Origin: Thunnus maccoyii
Lineage: Eukaryota > Chordata > Actinopteri > Scombriformes > Scombridae
Assembly: GCF_910596095.1 (NCBI RefSeq)
Contig: NC_056546.1
Coordinates: 14,513,425-14,577,424 of the forward strand
DNA length: 64,000 bases
Reading direction: 5' to 3'
The position numbers and the translations under genes are program-made. Under the pieces are notes generated by a model. The model saw only the letters and a list, made by a program, of their open reading frames with translations. It was not told where the DNA came from and did not search any database. Shown here piece by piece: positions 1-12,146 of this stretch (its first letter is position 1; every line of letters begins with the position of its first letter).

Positions 1-562
1 TGCAACAGATGCCACCATAACTCAGCATTTCACCTGCACTGATGCCACACATATCTTCTCTCTCATAACCCTCAATGTGTATCAGTTAACTTGGTTTGTA
101 CAATACAATCAGTTTGTCCATTTGTTTTTGGATGCATGTGTAAGAGAGGGGATTGGGGCATATTAATTGTCTACAAAAATTGAATATCAATGAATAAAAA
201 TTAATAGATAACATGACTAATTAGGTATATTCGCTAATGAATGGATTTCATTAAAAAAAAAAAAAGTGTTTTGAAAAAGAGAAGATAAGCAGATCATTTA
301 TTTCCTTGCTGCTTAATCATTAATCCTAACTTACTGTGTGCAATGCAGATAGTTTCCAAAAAAGTCTTTGATAACAGTGTCAAGAAGCCTTGACACTGCA
401 ATAAAAAGCCACACTAGCATTACAAATTAAATTTCATAATATTGTACAACTAGAGTGGGTCTTCAACCTCTCAACAATTCATTGTGTCAAAAGTCCAAGT
501 TGCAATAAAAACAAATTCTTATCTTTTCAAATAATCAACATTTTGCATTGACATGAAAGAGC
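1..562. other. AT-rich intergenic flank, no gene seen
   Basis: AT-rich DNA beyond the 3' end of the otoraplin gene. I found no splice-bounded open frame, RNA gene or repeat that I can support here. Confidence 0.5.
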
Positions 563-568
563 TTTATT
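563..568 (-). terminator. poly(A) signal of the otoraplin gene
   Basis: The plus strand reads TTTATT, which is AATAAA on the minus strand, about 265 bases beyond the otoraplin stop codon. This implies a short 3'UTR covering roughly 545-831. The open frame in that interval (583-795) is UTR, not a separate gene. Confidence 0.6.
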
Positions 569-831
569 GAGCAAATAGTCTGTTACTGAATGTAAGACAG
601 AGCAAGACAGATAAGACTTGCTGACTCAACAGCAGGGGTGTCAGACTCTGGGCTATGGACAGCTGAGAACGTCCAGGTTTTCCTTTCAGCCGGAAACAAC
701 ACCACTTGATGTAATGGCACATGATCTGACACACCTGCTCGAGGGAAGAACTCTGTACTTTCCTTTATAATAGCCTGAATAACTACAACAAGCACAAGAC
801 TTGAGAAAAAGAAGCTTCAACCTTTTGTGCC

Positions 832-1813
832 TTAATCACAATAGAAGTCCATTTCCTGCAAAGACAAAACAAAAATTGAATAAAATGAGATAAATGAGGA
901 CTAATATCTATCACTATAGAAAAATAAAAATATGCATCTCAGACATTTTCCTATTAAAGAGACAAAGTTGTGTATATACTCACAGTTGTGGGAATCTCCA
1001 CTGTGTCTTCCTTAAACTTCTGCATCTCCTTCACCATAGTTGCAGGGAAGTATCCAATGATGCCCATCTGATCCACATACCGCTCACCATAAACCTGCCA
1101 GTGAAAATAACATGGCCTCTCTTTCAAATTACCATACACCACATTATACAGTAAACACTTTATATATTTAACCCTCCATACAAAACAAATATAATTTAAA
1201 TGCTTACTTGTTTTGGACAATGAAATCAAATATATAACCAAATGTCTTTCTTGATATAATTGCTCTTGTCAGAAAGGCCACACTCCTTTGTCATAGGTTT
1301 CCACATTGTCTTTGCCTTTTGCAACTGACTATAAGTTGGCACTGCTACTCAATAACATGTAACAAAATATTACATACACTTCCAGACCAGAAGACTCCGG
1401 CGCCCTCCTCTGGTACAAGTTTAGAGTACACATAAACCATCTGACCCTTCTTCATGTTGATGAATCTGCAGTCAGGAGCTACAAAGTCATCCAAGGCTCT
1501 GGCCATTGAGAGAACATCTAATAAAGCACAAAAGAAAAGAGGCAGGGGAAATACAGATGAAAAAAAAATCTACTTTTGTTTTTGCAGAAAAAGTTAACAA
1601 GCACATGCGTTCCATTGCATGATCTAATCAATGATAGTTTCCAGAAGTATGTTGCACACATGCAGGTCATGCTACTTTTTCATGCTCTTCTGACTTACAT
1701 GAGCATTCTGCGTCTCCACAAATCTTGTTGTCTCCTAGTTTATCCATGAGGACAGCATTCGTGGTCTGGTGCAGTAGACCCACACAGAACAAAATCACCA
1801 GTGAATAATTCAT
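832..1813 (-). CDS. otor: Otoraplin (MIA family SH3-like secreted protein), 4 exons
   Basis: Joined minus-strand exons are 1813-1699, 1517-1378, 1094-984 and 855-832 (115, 140, 111 and 24 nt), giving 129 aa. All introns are GT-AG and the phases agree. Residues 1-20 form a hydrophobic signal peptide. The rest is one SH3-like fold with the family cysteines at about 32, 37, 55 and 128, expected to pair 32-37 and 55-128. Recognisable blocks are [53 protein letters not shown] and the C-terminal EMDFYCD. Human OTOR is 128 aa with the same landmarks. The [12 protein letters not shown] stretch and the DFYC end favour otoraplin over MIA itself, but the two paralogs are close. In mammals it is a secreted cochlear and cartilage-associated protein. 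The gene lies head-to-head with gtpbp2, 2.6 kb away. The start is the only ATG that opens the signal peptide in frame. Confidence 0.88.
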
Positions 1814-4399
1814 TTTAACCAAAACAACAGAACCAAGGGAATGTTGTATCTACATGTGAATGTGGGTGTTTGACGGAGCTTAAGGCTAAAAAATCCCAAA
1901 ACATTTCTCTCAGCCAGGACAGAATGGGCTGAGCCCCTACATCAGAGGTCGCCTGTCCAATCAGTGTTGACTTTCAGTAATGTCACACTCTGGAACTATT
2001 CATTCCCCAGAGAGGAGTTGGCTGACTTTTCTCAAAATTTCAGCCTCTTTGCAGAAACAAGCAGTCACAGTTCATGTTAACTGTGTGTCTTAAGCTCTGT
2101 AAAACAGCATTTGAATTTCATGTGTTGAAATGCAGTATGTACTTGTATTATGTGAAATACTTTTTTGGATTAAAATGTTCTATGCAAGAGGCAATGAAAC
2201 CTAACTTTTAAGATATTGTATTCATAAATGTGTGGGGAAGATGTTGAGTTAGGTAGTTGTCAGTCTTATTTACTTTTTAGAAAAGAGTTCTTATGATCCT
2301 CTTATGTGACTCTAAAGATCAAACTGCATTATTAAAATGAAAAAAAGGAAACTGCTGAATAAAGCATGAACAAATAAATGAATCCAGACATATAAAACTG
2401 AAGAAATCTCTCTGTGGAGGATGTTATAATGTTGGGAAATACACTGTTTGTACCTGAGTAGCCTGAGAGTGACACCACCTCTAAAAACACAGGCTACACG
2501 TGAAAAGTAACTGCAGCAACAGGAGCAAATGTGATGTACATCCACTCAGCTGGCAACAACTGGTTTCAGTTCAAACGTAGTCTGGAGGTGAATTTAATAC
2601 ATTTTCAAAACAAATTTGTTGAATGAGTTGAACCAAAGCCATTTAGTAACATTTTCAAATCATTTTCACAATTAGAAAATGGTTACAGACAAATGGAGTG
2701 ATACACAAATGTTTTATGTCTAGGTGACCAATGTCCACACTTTCAGCTGAATTTAAAGACCACCTGTCTGAATATTATTTTTTCAAAGCCAAAGAGGAAT
2801 GGTGTCAAAAACTATGGCCAAAATGATTAGTTAATAGTTAGGTATTTTATTATTTAACTTCCAGTGAATAGTAAGAACCAATATAGGAGTCCTGTTTTCA
2901 ACCAAACACCTGATGGCACTGTTGTCCCCTAGATATGGTAAAGGACTCTCACCACTCAAGTGTCTGTATTTGTTTGTGTGTTTGTTTGTTTGGTCTATGA
3001 CAGCCAAGTCACAAAAACACAAATATTAAAGACAAGAACTGAAAAAATAATTTCCAGATTTATGTAGCAGAACTATGTTTTTTCTTCTTTCCTACCCAAT
3101 CTGTAATCTGACAGCCCCTCAGATTTATCTTGTGACTCTTCTAAAGCAGTTCAAAGTAGCTTCACCTCCACCAGCTACAGAAATAAAATGCTGTTTATGC
3201 ATTGACTGTTACATTTATTTAATATATCAGCAGCCTGATTTTAAGCAAAATAAATAGCCAAACTTTTACTTTAGTACTAGTATATTTATCTTGTAATACT
3301 TCTACTTATGTAAAGGATCTTAGTAATTCTTCCACCACTACCATACTGCAATAGTGTATAAAAAATCAGATAATAATTGTTAAGAACTATATTATTTTTA
3401 TACAGTCTATATGGATAACACAGTAACAGGCCGACAAGCAAGCCATTTAAAAAGATTAATTTCAGAAAGATAAGTGAGGAAATGTGAATGCTTCTTGCTG
3501 GTAACACCATTTAATTTACATAATGTAATACAAAGAGGAACAGACGAGTATATACTGTGTTGAACATACGATAATTTAAGATTTTAAGAGGACTTTCTGT
3601 TCGTGTTTTCAACAGCTGCCGTCACCACGACAACCACCACATATTCCCCTGAAAGTCACCAGATAACACGGTTAAACCGAAACACCTGCTTTTCTTTAAT
3701 GGGAACATACCATTTGTTGGTGAAACACTGAAACAACAGTTTTATGAGAATCTAACGCTTATTATTTTGTCTTTGTCTGTGCTGTCTTTGTTTAGCGTGA
3801 ACATCTTTGAATATAAATGCACAGATATTTTAAAGCCTCAGAATGCCGGCGTACAAGTCAAATTCCATGCCAGAAACTAGATGACTAAGTTGATGACACC
3901 TTTTTTCGCTCTTGTGGCATCATATTTTGCAAACAAGCTTTCGACGCTCTTTGTAAACAACTGTGTTATTTCCTTTTTCGTCCGATGCGAAGCGCTGGGA
4001 AGCAGTGTAAGTACGATGTTTTTTTAAACGTTGGCTAGGCAGGCGGGGTTTAGACATACACGCAATCTTGTGAGAAAACAATGAGAACCGCTCACTGGCG
4101 CTGAGCGGTTGTACAAATCAGACACACCCTTTGACATTTAGGGCTGTGACGTAGGTCCACTGTAAACTCAAAACGCTAGTGTCGGACGGTGCTGTTATTG
4201 TTCGGTTTGGAGGGCTTGGGGGTTGTCGGTGCCTTGTTTTCATTTTGGGGGCTGTAAGCTACCACTAGCAGGGTAATTATTACACTCAAATTCAAACACC
4301 TGCATGCCTGGACCGAGGCGCATTTTAATATAACATCATATTTATCCAGGTAACGTTAGTGGTAAGCTTGCAAGTTAACGCTAGGTCCCAAAGTAGCTG
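1814..4399. other. Intergenic region between otor and gtpbp2; gtpbp2 5'UTR and promoter at its right end
   Basis: About 2.6 kb separate the two divergent start codons. Most of it is AT-rich with no supportable gene. The last 500 bases (about 3900-4399) become CpG-richer, as expected for a housekeeping promoter and 5'UTR. They contain a CRE-like TGACGTAG at 4147-4154. The transcription start cannot be fixed from sequence alone, and an untranslated first exon is possible. Confidence 0.45.
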
Positions 4400-7300
4400 A
4401 TGGATGCGCGGGTATCGGAGTTATTTGGCTCAGGAAATGGACAAGGCTCTGGATCTCAAGGTGTTGCGTCCAACGTCAAGCCTGGAAATGCCTTTGGGAT
4501 GGGAACAGCCCCCAAAAAAGCCTCTGCAAAAAACAAGAAAGCAAAGGCTCGATCTTTCCGCAACTTCAAACCAAGCAATAACACCCCGTATCTACCTCCA
4601 GAGGTAAGGCTGAAATGACGCCAACAACACAGTGAAGCTAGCATGCACAGCTAATATTATTTAGCAAAGTCAACAACAAAACAACTTTGCATAAATGTGT
4701 GTTTGTCTGCATGTTGTGATGTGTAACGCTGATAAAAGTAGACTTTCCATTTCATTTCCTGTCCTCGGGGTTAGCTGACTTGTGTTTGAACCTGCAGTGA
4801 CACGTAGCTAGTCGGAAACGTAAACGAAAATGAATGAGAGGGTTTTATCCGGCTAACATTTGCAATCTAATATCTGTTGTTTTACAGTTTGCACATTAAG
4901 TGTAGTTTAACAGTAGCAAGCCAAATGTGTGCTAATTAAAAGTCGCTTGCTATCGCTGCGCAGTGTTGTGCTTGCTAGCAGCGGAAGAACAGCTGTGTTT
5001 GTAAATATCTAACAGGGGGCGGGTGTGTACGCGGTCGACCAAATATTCAACTAATGCGACTAATACACAACTGACATTCACTCAGCCAAGGACTGTGTTA
5101 CTACACAGTAACGAAAGACAGATAATTGTGTAGTGACCTAAATTTAAACGTGTTAAATAGTTGATTATTTTCTCAGGAACGTGAAAGAAAGAATGTTGAT
5201 CTCGATCAAGCTAAGCTAAAGCTCAGCCTAATTTAACCCTTAGCCTAAAAGAAGCAGTTTGGGGTTTGATTTAGAGTTTGTTTTTAATATCAGTGTAAGT
5301 AATTGCAGGGAGATGTGCAGTGTCCTCACAGCAACATGTCCATAAACTCTTCATGGGGCAAGTCTCAACATATTCCATAGCTCATGTACAACATGAAACC
5401 AGCTCCACTGTCATGCAATGTTAGAATACATGTGAGACATCTGTCCCACTTATAGGAATATTGACCAGCTAACCCTAAATGGCAATTGACTTTTACATGT
5501 TTATGTGTTTTGTCTAATAATACATTAAGTAGCTGTGTATTAAGGCAAGCTAAGCAGTTAGTCAGTTTGTATAGCTCTCAGTGACTACCTATTCACAGTA
5601 GTGCACTGACCACTCATTCAGTCAGATTGCTTTTCTTTGTGTGTTTTTAACAAATCAATGGCCTGTTGTCTCACCTCTCTACAGTCTGACAGCTGTTGTT
5701 CCTGTTCTGTCTCTGTCTGACGCTCTTTGTTTCTCTGTTCATCTCTTAGGCTGAAGAGGGCAATATAGAGTACAAGGTAAGCAAATTAGGTGTCACGGAA
5801 GGACCTTGTTGTGTTCAAAAGACATTTTGTCCTCAAAGTGAGTTAATTGCTTCATATAACACCTTAATGATGACGGCTCGTGGTTAGGTCAGCTTCTTCA
5901 TGACAAGAATGTGGAGGTCATAAGTATATCAGTCATCATTGTAACGAGCTGTCAGCAACATGTGGGTAATACGTGAGAATATTTAAGTGTAGTCTCACGT
6001 GGTCTACTGTGGAAAACCAACACCACTGTGGATTAGCAACACCATTTTTAGTATGGTCTGGATAGCTGCTTCCCCCATCACATCAATAGAGATTTATTTC
6101 TCATTTTTATCACCTCAGTCCTTTGTGATATTAGTTATTTTCATCAGAATTATTTAACGACTGACTACACCCATTTTAGGTATAAAGTTCTACAGTTTAG
6201 GTTTAAGTTCAGCACTGATTTCTGTAATCTTTCCCCTGTCCAGCTCAAGCTAGTGAACCCTACGCAATACCGCTTTGAGCATCTGGCAACACAAATGAAA
6301 TGGCGTCTGCAGGAGGGTCGAGGTGAAGCTGTCTATCAAATTGGTGTTGAGGATAACGGCATGTTGGTGGGACTATCAGAGGAGGACATGAGGGCATCGC
6401 TGAAAACCCTCCATAGGCTGGCAGAGAAGTAAGTCCAGAAAGTATCTAATTCACTTGTTGTTAAAAACTTACTGAATGTGTTTCACATTCAGTTATTGAG
6501 TCACTGAGTTAACGTTGCTCCTAATCAGAACCAGATAAATAATAAAAAATAAAAAATAAATACACTATCTAAAAACCATAATTTATTTATTTGTTTGTTT
6601 GTTTTTCTGTTTTCTGACAGAGTTGGAGCTGACATCACTGTTCTCAGAGAGCGAGAGGTCGACTATGACTCTGATGTGCCTCGTAAGATTGCTGAAGTTC
6701 TTATTCGCAAGGTGCCAGATGACCAACAGGTTAGTAGAACCTCTGTGAAAGCATGCTGCTTTATTGCCTGGAGTTGATTTTTTGTTGTTGATTAGTTGAT
6801 TTTTAATAATAATTTTTTCTTCTTGTTTTTCCTGAAGTTCTTGGACCTACGAGTAGCCGTACTGGGTAATGTGGACTCGGGCAAGTCTACTCTTTTGGGT
6901 GTTTTGACACAGGGTGAGCTGGACAATGGACGGGGAAGAGCGAGGCTCAACCTCTTCAGACATCTCCATGAGATCCAGACCGGACGCACTTCAAGCATCA
7001 GCTTTGAGATCCTTGGCTTCAATAGTAAAGGAGAGGTGAGAAAAGATTTAACACTTGAGAATCTGTAATGTGTAGCAACCCGCAACACAGGTTTAATACA
7101 TTATTTTTACTTTTACTTATCAAGATGTTCAAAGTAGATAAGACAAGAAAACATGTTTTTTTTAATAGTGATATAAAAATATAAACTACTACATCTACAG
7201 ATTTGGTTCATTTTTTTCTTAGGTTGTGAATTACAGCGAGTCTCGGACAGCAGAGGAGATTTGTGAGAGTGCCTCTAAAATGATCACATTCATTGATCTT

Positions 7301-10300
7301 GCGGGTCACCACAAGTACCTGAAGACCACCATCTTTGGCCTAACCAGCTACTGTCCTGATTTCGCTATGCTGGTCGTCAGCGCAAATACCGGTATTGGTG
7401 AGTACTGATTAATTGATTTAAGTTTCAAATACTTTTTGTGAGCGTCATTGTATGTCAGGTGGAAAGTCTGCATGTCTGTCTGTGTGAACTTAATCCAGTC
7501 ACTTGACTGTTAAACAGGGAAATTAAATTGAAAGTGAGTCTATCACAGAGACACAGGCTGTCAGGCTCACAGTTGGAAGGGCAGTCTGACGCACAGAGTC
7601 AGTGTTTGTTTTCACCGCAACTCCACACTTTGCAAACATGTGATATCTGAGCTTATGTAAGAGACCAGACGCCCCTGCCTGCCACTACTGGTCCCAAAAT
7701 ATCTCAGATACCATTCATTCACATAAGAGTCCTCTGACCCACCGGAGGTAGCTCTGTGCTTGGTCCCATGTGGACTTGGTCAACCTGACACCTGCAAGTG
7801 GGGCAGTAAGCTACAGAGTATGTCAATAATGCTGACTTAAGGACAAAACACTTGACGGTCACCATAGAAGTTATGGCCCAAATACATACAGGCTATAGGC
7901 TTTTACATCTGGGTAAGGCCCCTTGTTTTCTGTGATGAAATACCCAGATTTTTAAAAGATTGCACCCAGATTGTATGCTCAGACATTTTTAGCGGTAATA
8001 GAAATGAAGAGAACAACTGTATTTTTATAACATTATTTTCACCTTTATTTATCTATTTTTTTAATCTGATCTTCACAAAGTTTTCAAATTTTACTTGAAA
8101 ATAAAAAGAAAAAATAATGAGCCTTACTTTGTCATAACATTTTAACGGCTTTTTTGATTAATAGATTCAGTATTAGTGCGTTATGTCAGAAATATGTCTT
8201 CGCCAAGTCAGACTTTTTATAATAGCACAGAAGAAAGGAAGCTTGTATGGTGTCCACTATAGTGTCATGTCCAGCACATACTGTGAAACCTGACCTACTG
8301 TTTTCTACATTTTTACTTCTTTATATGTACAATAAGTTGCAAAAGCTTTGAAAGTAGAACACCATTTAGTTTACATGGTAGTTTGTAGGAATTGGAGAAA
8401 AAAAAAAAAAAGTTGTTGTCAGAAGTGGGATTCGAACCCACGCCTCCAGGGGAGACTGCGACCTGAACGCAGCGCCTTAGACCGCTCGGCCATCCTGACA
8501 TGTCTGAAGCTCTGTTTAACTCTGCCAGATGACGGGGGGGAGGAGGGGCTTTGACAGGCACAGCGAGTGCATCCAGATAAGAAGACACCGTTCAACGCTT
8601 GAGGCTCTCTGTATAGAATCTGTTTTTGCTTTGCTTTTGAAAGCAATAGCCGAAAGTTTATTAAGAAATCTGCAGTTTTGCTTTCCTTTTGGAAATGGCA
8701 AGGAGACATGTAGTTGAAACCTGAGCCTTGGAGATAACACTTGTTACTTTGCATTCCAGCTTGTGATTTGCTGGCATTTTTAGGTGAACTATATTCAGCT
8801 GCTGTTAATGTATGGCAGGCAGTTTTCAGGTTTATTAAAGTGCTTGTTACTTGAACATTTCCCTTATTGTGCAAAAGGTTGTAAAAGAACTCCGACCCAC
8901 GTCCTGTCCTTTGAGACAGCAAAAATTAACAAGGAGACAAAAGTGATATTTTCTACCTGCAGTAGTAGAACAAGTAGATAAACAAGTATAAAAACAGTGG
9001 AACGCTGAGTAATGTTCAAAGCATAGTCACAACATAATTTGAAGAGCTGGTATGGCTGGATTGTTGTTATCATTTTCAGTCATGTGAAGAAAAACTAGCA
9101 ATTCTATGGTTAGTGTACATTGGATTTGGATGTATTGTTGTGTTCAATAAATTACCGCACAGTAATATCTTACCTGAAAAAATAAAATTACATCCACTGC
9201 TGTGAAAAAAATAATTTCTCCACAGGGAAAATAGGTTCAGGCCTAATGCTTAGTATGGAAAATACTTTTAGCACTTAAGCTACATGAGGCATAAAAAGGG
9301 TATGGATATGAAATTTTAAAAAAAAAAAGTATTACTACACTGCAGACATAAACTGAGATAGGCTCCAAAGAGGACCACTGATTTTCCTCTGGAAGTCTTA
9401 TAGAGTATGAAACCTTATTCATTGATTGATAATTGAATTTCTTCCCTGGTACCCTGTAGATGTTGCTGTCTTTGTGTGGGTGTCTGTTCTAAAATAGGGC
9501 ATGCTGGGGGAAATGGGGTCAAGAATGAGGACCACATTAGCTATACAACAGGCAGAAAGAAGACATGGTGTCTGCAACCCAAGAGTCACAGCTTTAATTA
9601 TGAAACAGAGTAATGGATCTGTGTAATGTATACGTCTTGTCTTAGGTATGTGTGACGAGCTATAGAGCAGGTAATCATCTTGTATCATTCTGTGATGCTT
9701 TACCAAATATTTTGGCACCACCACTTCAGCCATCATCACCTTTACAAAGGATGAGGGACTTTGATTTTCCCTGTGCACCTCTACCTCAAGTGAACTGGGA
9801 ATAACACACAAGAAAAACAATCCTCTGCTCAGCTGACGAGGGGTCAGGGTACTCTGAGTGTCCATTAACCCGTAAATGAATGTTGGGGTCATGTCACAGG
9901 ACGTGATTTACTATACATATCTCTTTCTCTCACGTGTCAAATTTGTTTACAAAGAAACATGAGCCACTAGGACACTGCTAGTTCTGTGAGAAGACAAAAT
10001 CAGGCATTAGTAACATGATTGCTATATGGTTGAGTATATTCCTGCACTGCTATCATGTTTACTTCCTCTCATGACATAATAACAAACATACGTCATGGTA
10101 AATTTTACCTGCTTTTATCTGTTTGAATACCCTCAGACTCACATTAGATAAGCGATGTTATTTCAGGTCACAACAATCCTCCTCTGCACGGATGTGAATT
10201 TCCTTATGTGTCCAAAGGACAGGATCGGTTGATGCAAATTGATCCGTATTTAAATATTATACTCAAAACCAAGAATGAACATTGTGTGCTTACATGTGAA

Positions 10301-12146
10301 AGCATGATAAATGACGTGCAGCTGATGATTTATCGGTGTGAAATCGACATGTTACATAACCCTCTGACTGGACTTCACTTATTCTCTCCCCACTCTCCTT
10401 CTTCCAGCTGGTACAACGCGGGAGCATCTTGGGCTAGCCATGGCCTTGAAGGTACCCATCTTCATCGTCATCAGTAAGGTGGACCTGTGTACACGGGCCA
10501 CTGTGGAGCGCACAGTGCGGCAGTTGGAGCGTGTCCTGAAGCAGCCGGGCTGCAACAAGGTGCCTATGGTTGTAGGCAGCACGGACGACGCCGTCACGGC
10601 AGCACAGCAGTTTGCCCAGTCACCAAAGTATGAAACGCATACATATACATAGTTGAATGAGTGCATAAACCTGTATTCCATTTAATGTTTTATAGTTAAG
10701 TAGAAGGTAGAAACTAGCCAGTGATGTCTGTGTGTCCTAATCACATGACTGTGTTCTCCCCGGCAGCATCACACCTATCTTCACCTTGTCCAGTGTGTCT
10801 GGAGAGAGTCTGGACTTGCTAAAGGTCTTCTTCAACATCATCCCTCCTCTCAGCAACAGCAAGGAACAGGAGGAACTTATGCAACAGCTAACTGAGTTTC
10901 AGGTAGATCTGAGACACACATTTATGTATTTATGGCACATACTCAAACACCCTTACAGATGAAGTGTAAATATACAAATGCCTTTGATGATATGATTGAC
11001 AGCAGTGTACATCCTGTTACAGGTGGATGAGATCTACACAGTGCCAGAGGTGGGGACTGTGGTTGGAGGGACTTTGTACAGGTCAGTTTGTTGAAATGCA
11101 TACCTCACGTTCTTCCATTCAAATTGCATTTTTTGGGAAATCTATGTGACCCAGTATTCTCTTTGACTGCACAGTGGTATTTGCCGTGAGGGAGATCATC
11201 TTGTAGTAGGGCCCACAGACTTGGGCCAGTTCCACAAGTTGACTGTTGGGAGCATCCAAAGGAACCGCTCGGCATGCAGGGTGCTCCGGGCCGGCCAGGC
11301 TGCTACACTCGCACTGGGCAACTTCGACCGGTCACTACTACGCAAGGTCAGACACTCAATGCCAAATTTCTAGCTTGGAACTTTATTACTGATTCATATG
11401 GAAGATTTGACACCAAACCATGTTATTATTATTACTGATTAATCAGTTTACTAGATGGGTGTGAATGACTGCAATAAGCAAACTTGCAATTTGAAAAGTT
11501 TTTAACATGTGTACTGTATTTTTAAGATTAAGTGGATGGTTAAAAATAAACTATATTTTATTATGTTACACACTGAAAATATTTAAATATAAAATATTTT
11601 ACATTTACGATGTCCTTTTTTTTTTCTCTCACAGGGCATGGTAATGGTGAGTCCAGAGATGGATCCCACTATCTGCTGGATGTTTGAGGCTGAGATTGTG
11701 CTGCTCTTTCACGCTAAGACCTTCCACAAGGGTTTCCAGGTTACTGTGCACATTGGCAATGTGAGACAGACCGCCACTGTGGAAGCTGTTTATGGCAAGG
11801 TTAGTTCATCCACTGAGCTACAAATATAAGTATCTGAAATTTGTCTTCTGCATCTAAAACCAGGGCTTGCTCTATCCTAAGAAAATGATGTCCAACTTTA
11901 CATTTTTGGATTATTCTTTCTTTCATTTCCTCCTGTTTCTTGTGATACATCAATGTGCCACAGGAGGAGCTGAGGACAGGGGAGAAAGCAGTGGTTCGTT
12001 TCAGATTCATCAAGCACCCGGAGTACCTGAAGGTGGGAGCGAAGGTGCTCTTCAGAGAGGGCGTGACCAAAGGTATCGGCCACGTCACTAAGTTACAACC
12101 CATCGCGCAGTACCAGCCATCCCAAAGCGAGTATGAGGAAGCCTAA
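4400..12146 (+). CDS. gtpbp2: GTP-binding protein 2 (GTPBP1/2-type translational GTPase), 12 coding exons
   Basis: Exons: 4400-4603, 5750-5776, 6244-6428, 6621-6729, 6838-7035, 7223-7397, 10408-10627, 10767-10902, 11023-11081, 11175-11346, 11635-11799 and 11964-12146. They total 1833 nt and 610 aa (human GTPBP2 is 602), with all phases consistent. The N-terminus [10 protein letters not shown] matches the family. A low-complexity Lys/Asn-rich stretch follows, then the conserved [15 protein letters not shown] block. The GTPase domain shows the P-loop GNVDSGKS at 185-192, G3 DLAGH at 266-270 and an SKVD in place of NKxD at 322-325. EF-Tu-like beta-barrel domains II and III occupy the C-terminal half. 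GTPBP2 acts with GTPBP1 and Pelota-type factors in ribosome stalling and rescue, in the cytosol; loss in mice causes neurodegeneration when a brain tRNA-Arg is also defective. The gene is tail-to-tail with polh. Teleosts may carry two gtpbp2 co-orthologs, and the a/b assignment is not made here. Confidence 0.96.
8398..8411 (-). terminator. RNA polymerase III oligo-T terminator of tRNA-Leu
   Basis: A run of 14 A on the plus strand reads as T14 on the minus strand. It starts 5 bases beyond the tRNA 3' end, where Pol III termination is expected. Confidence 0.75.
8417..8499 (-). tRNA. tRNA-Leu (anticodon CAG)
   Basis: This 83-nt minus-strand cloverleaf begins GTCAGGATGGCCGAGCGG and ends with discriminator A. 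Acceptor arms GTCAGGA and TTCTGAC pair with one G-T wobble. The anticodon loop holds TTCAGGT (CAG, reading CUG). There is a long class II variable arm, as tRNA-Leu requires. The A box (TGGCCGAGCGG) and B box (GGTTCGAATCC) are canonical, and no CCA is encoded. The gene lies in gtpbp2 intron 6 in antisense orientation with its own T-tract terminator, so it should be transcribed independently by Pol III. It is nearly identical to the standard vertebrate tRNA-Leu-CAG and appears functional. Confidence 0.97.

Noticed and set aside
8313-8922. Several overlapping open frames on both strands (up to 167 codons)
   Set aside because: They overlap the tRNA-Leu gene and intron 6 of gtpbp2, lack splice context and show no recognisable protein family.
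9419-9892. 157-codon minus-strand open frame
   Set aside because: Lies entirely in gtpbp2 intron 6, has no recognisable domain and no support beyond being open; treated as chance.
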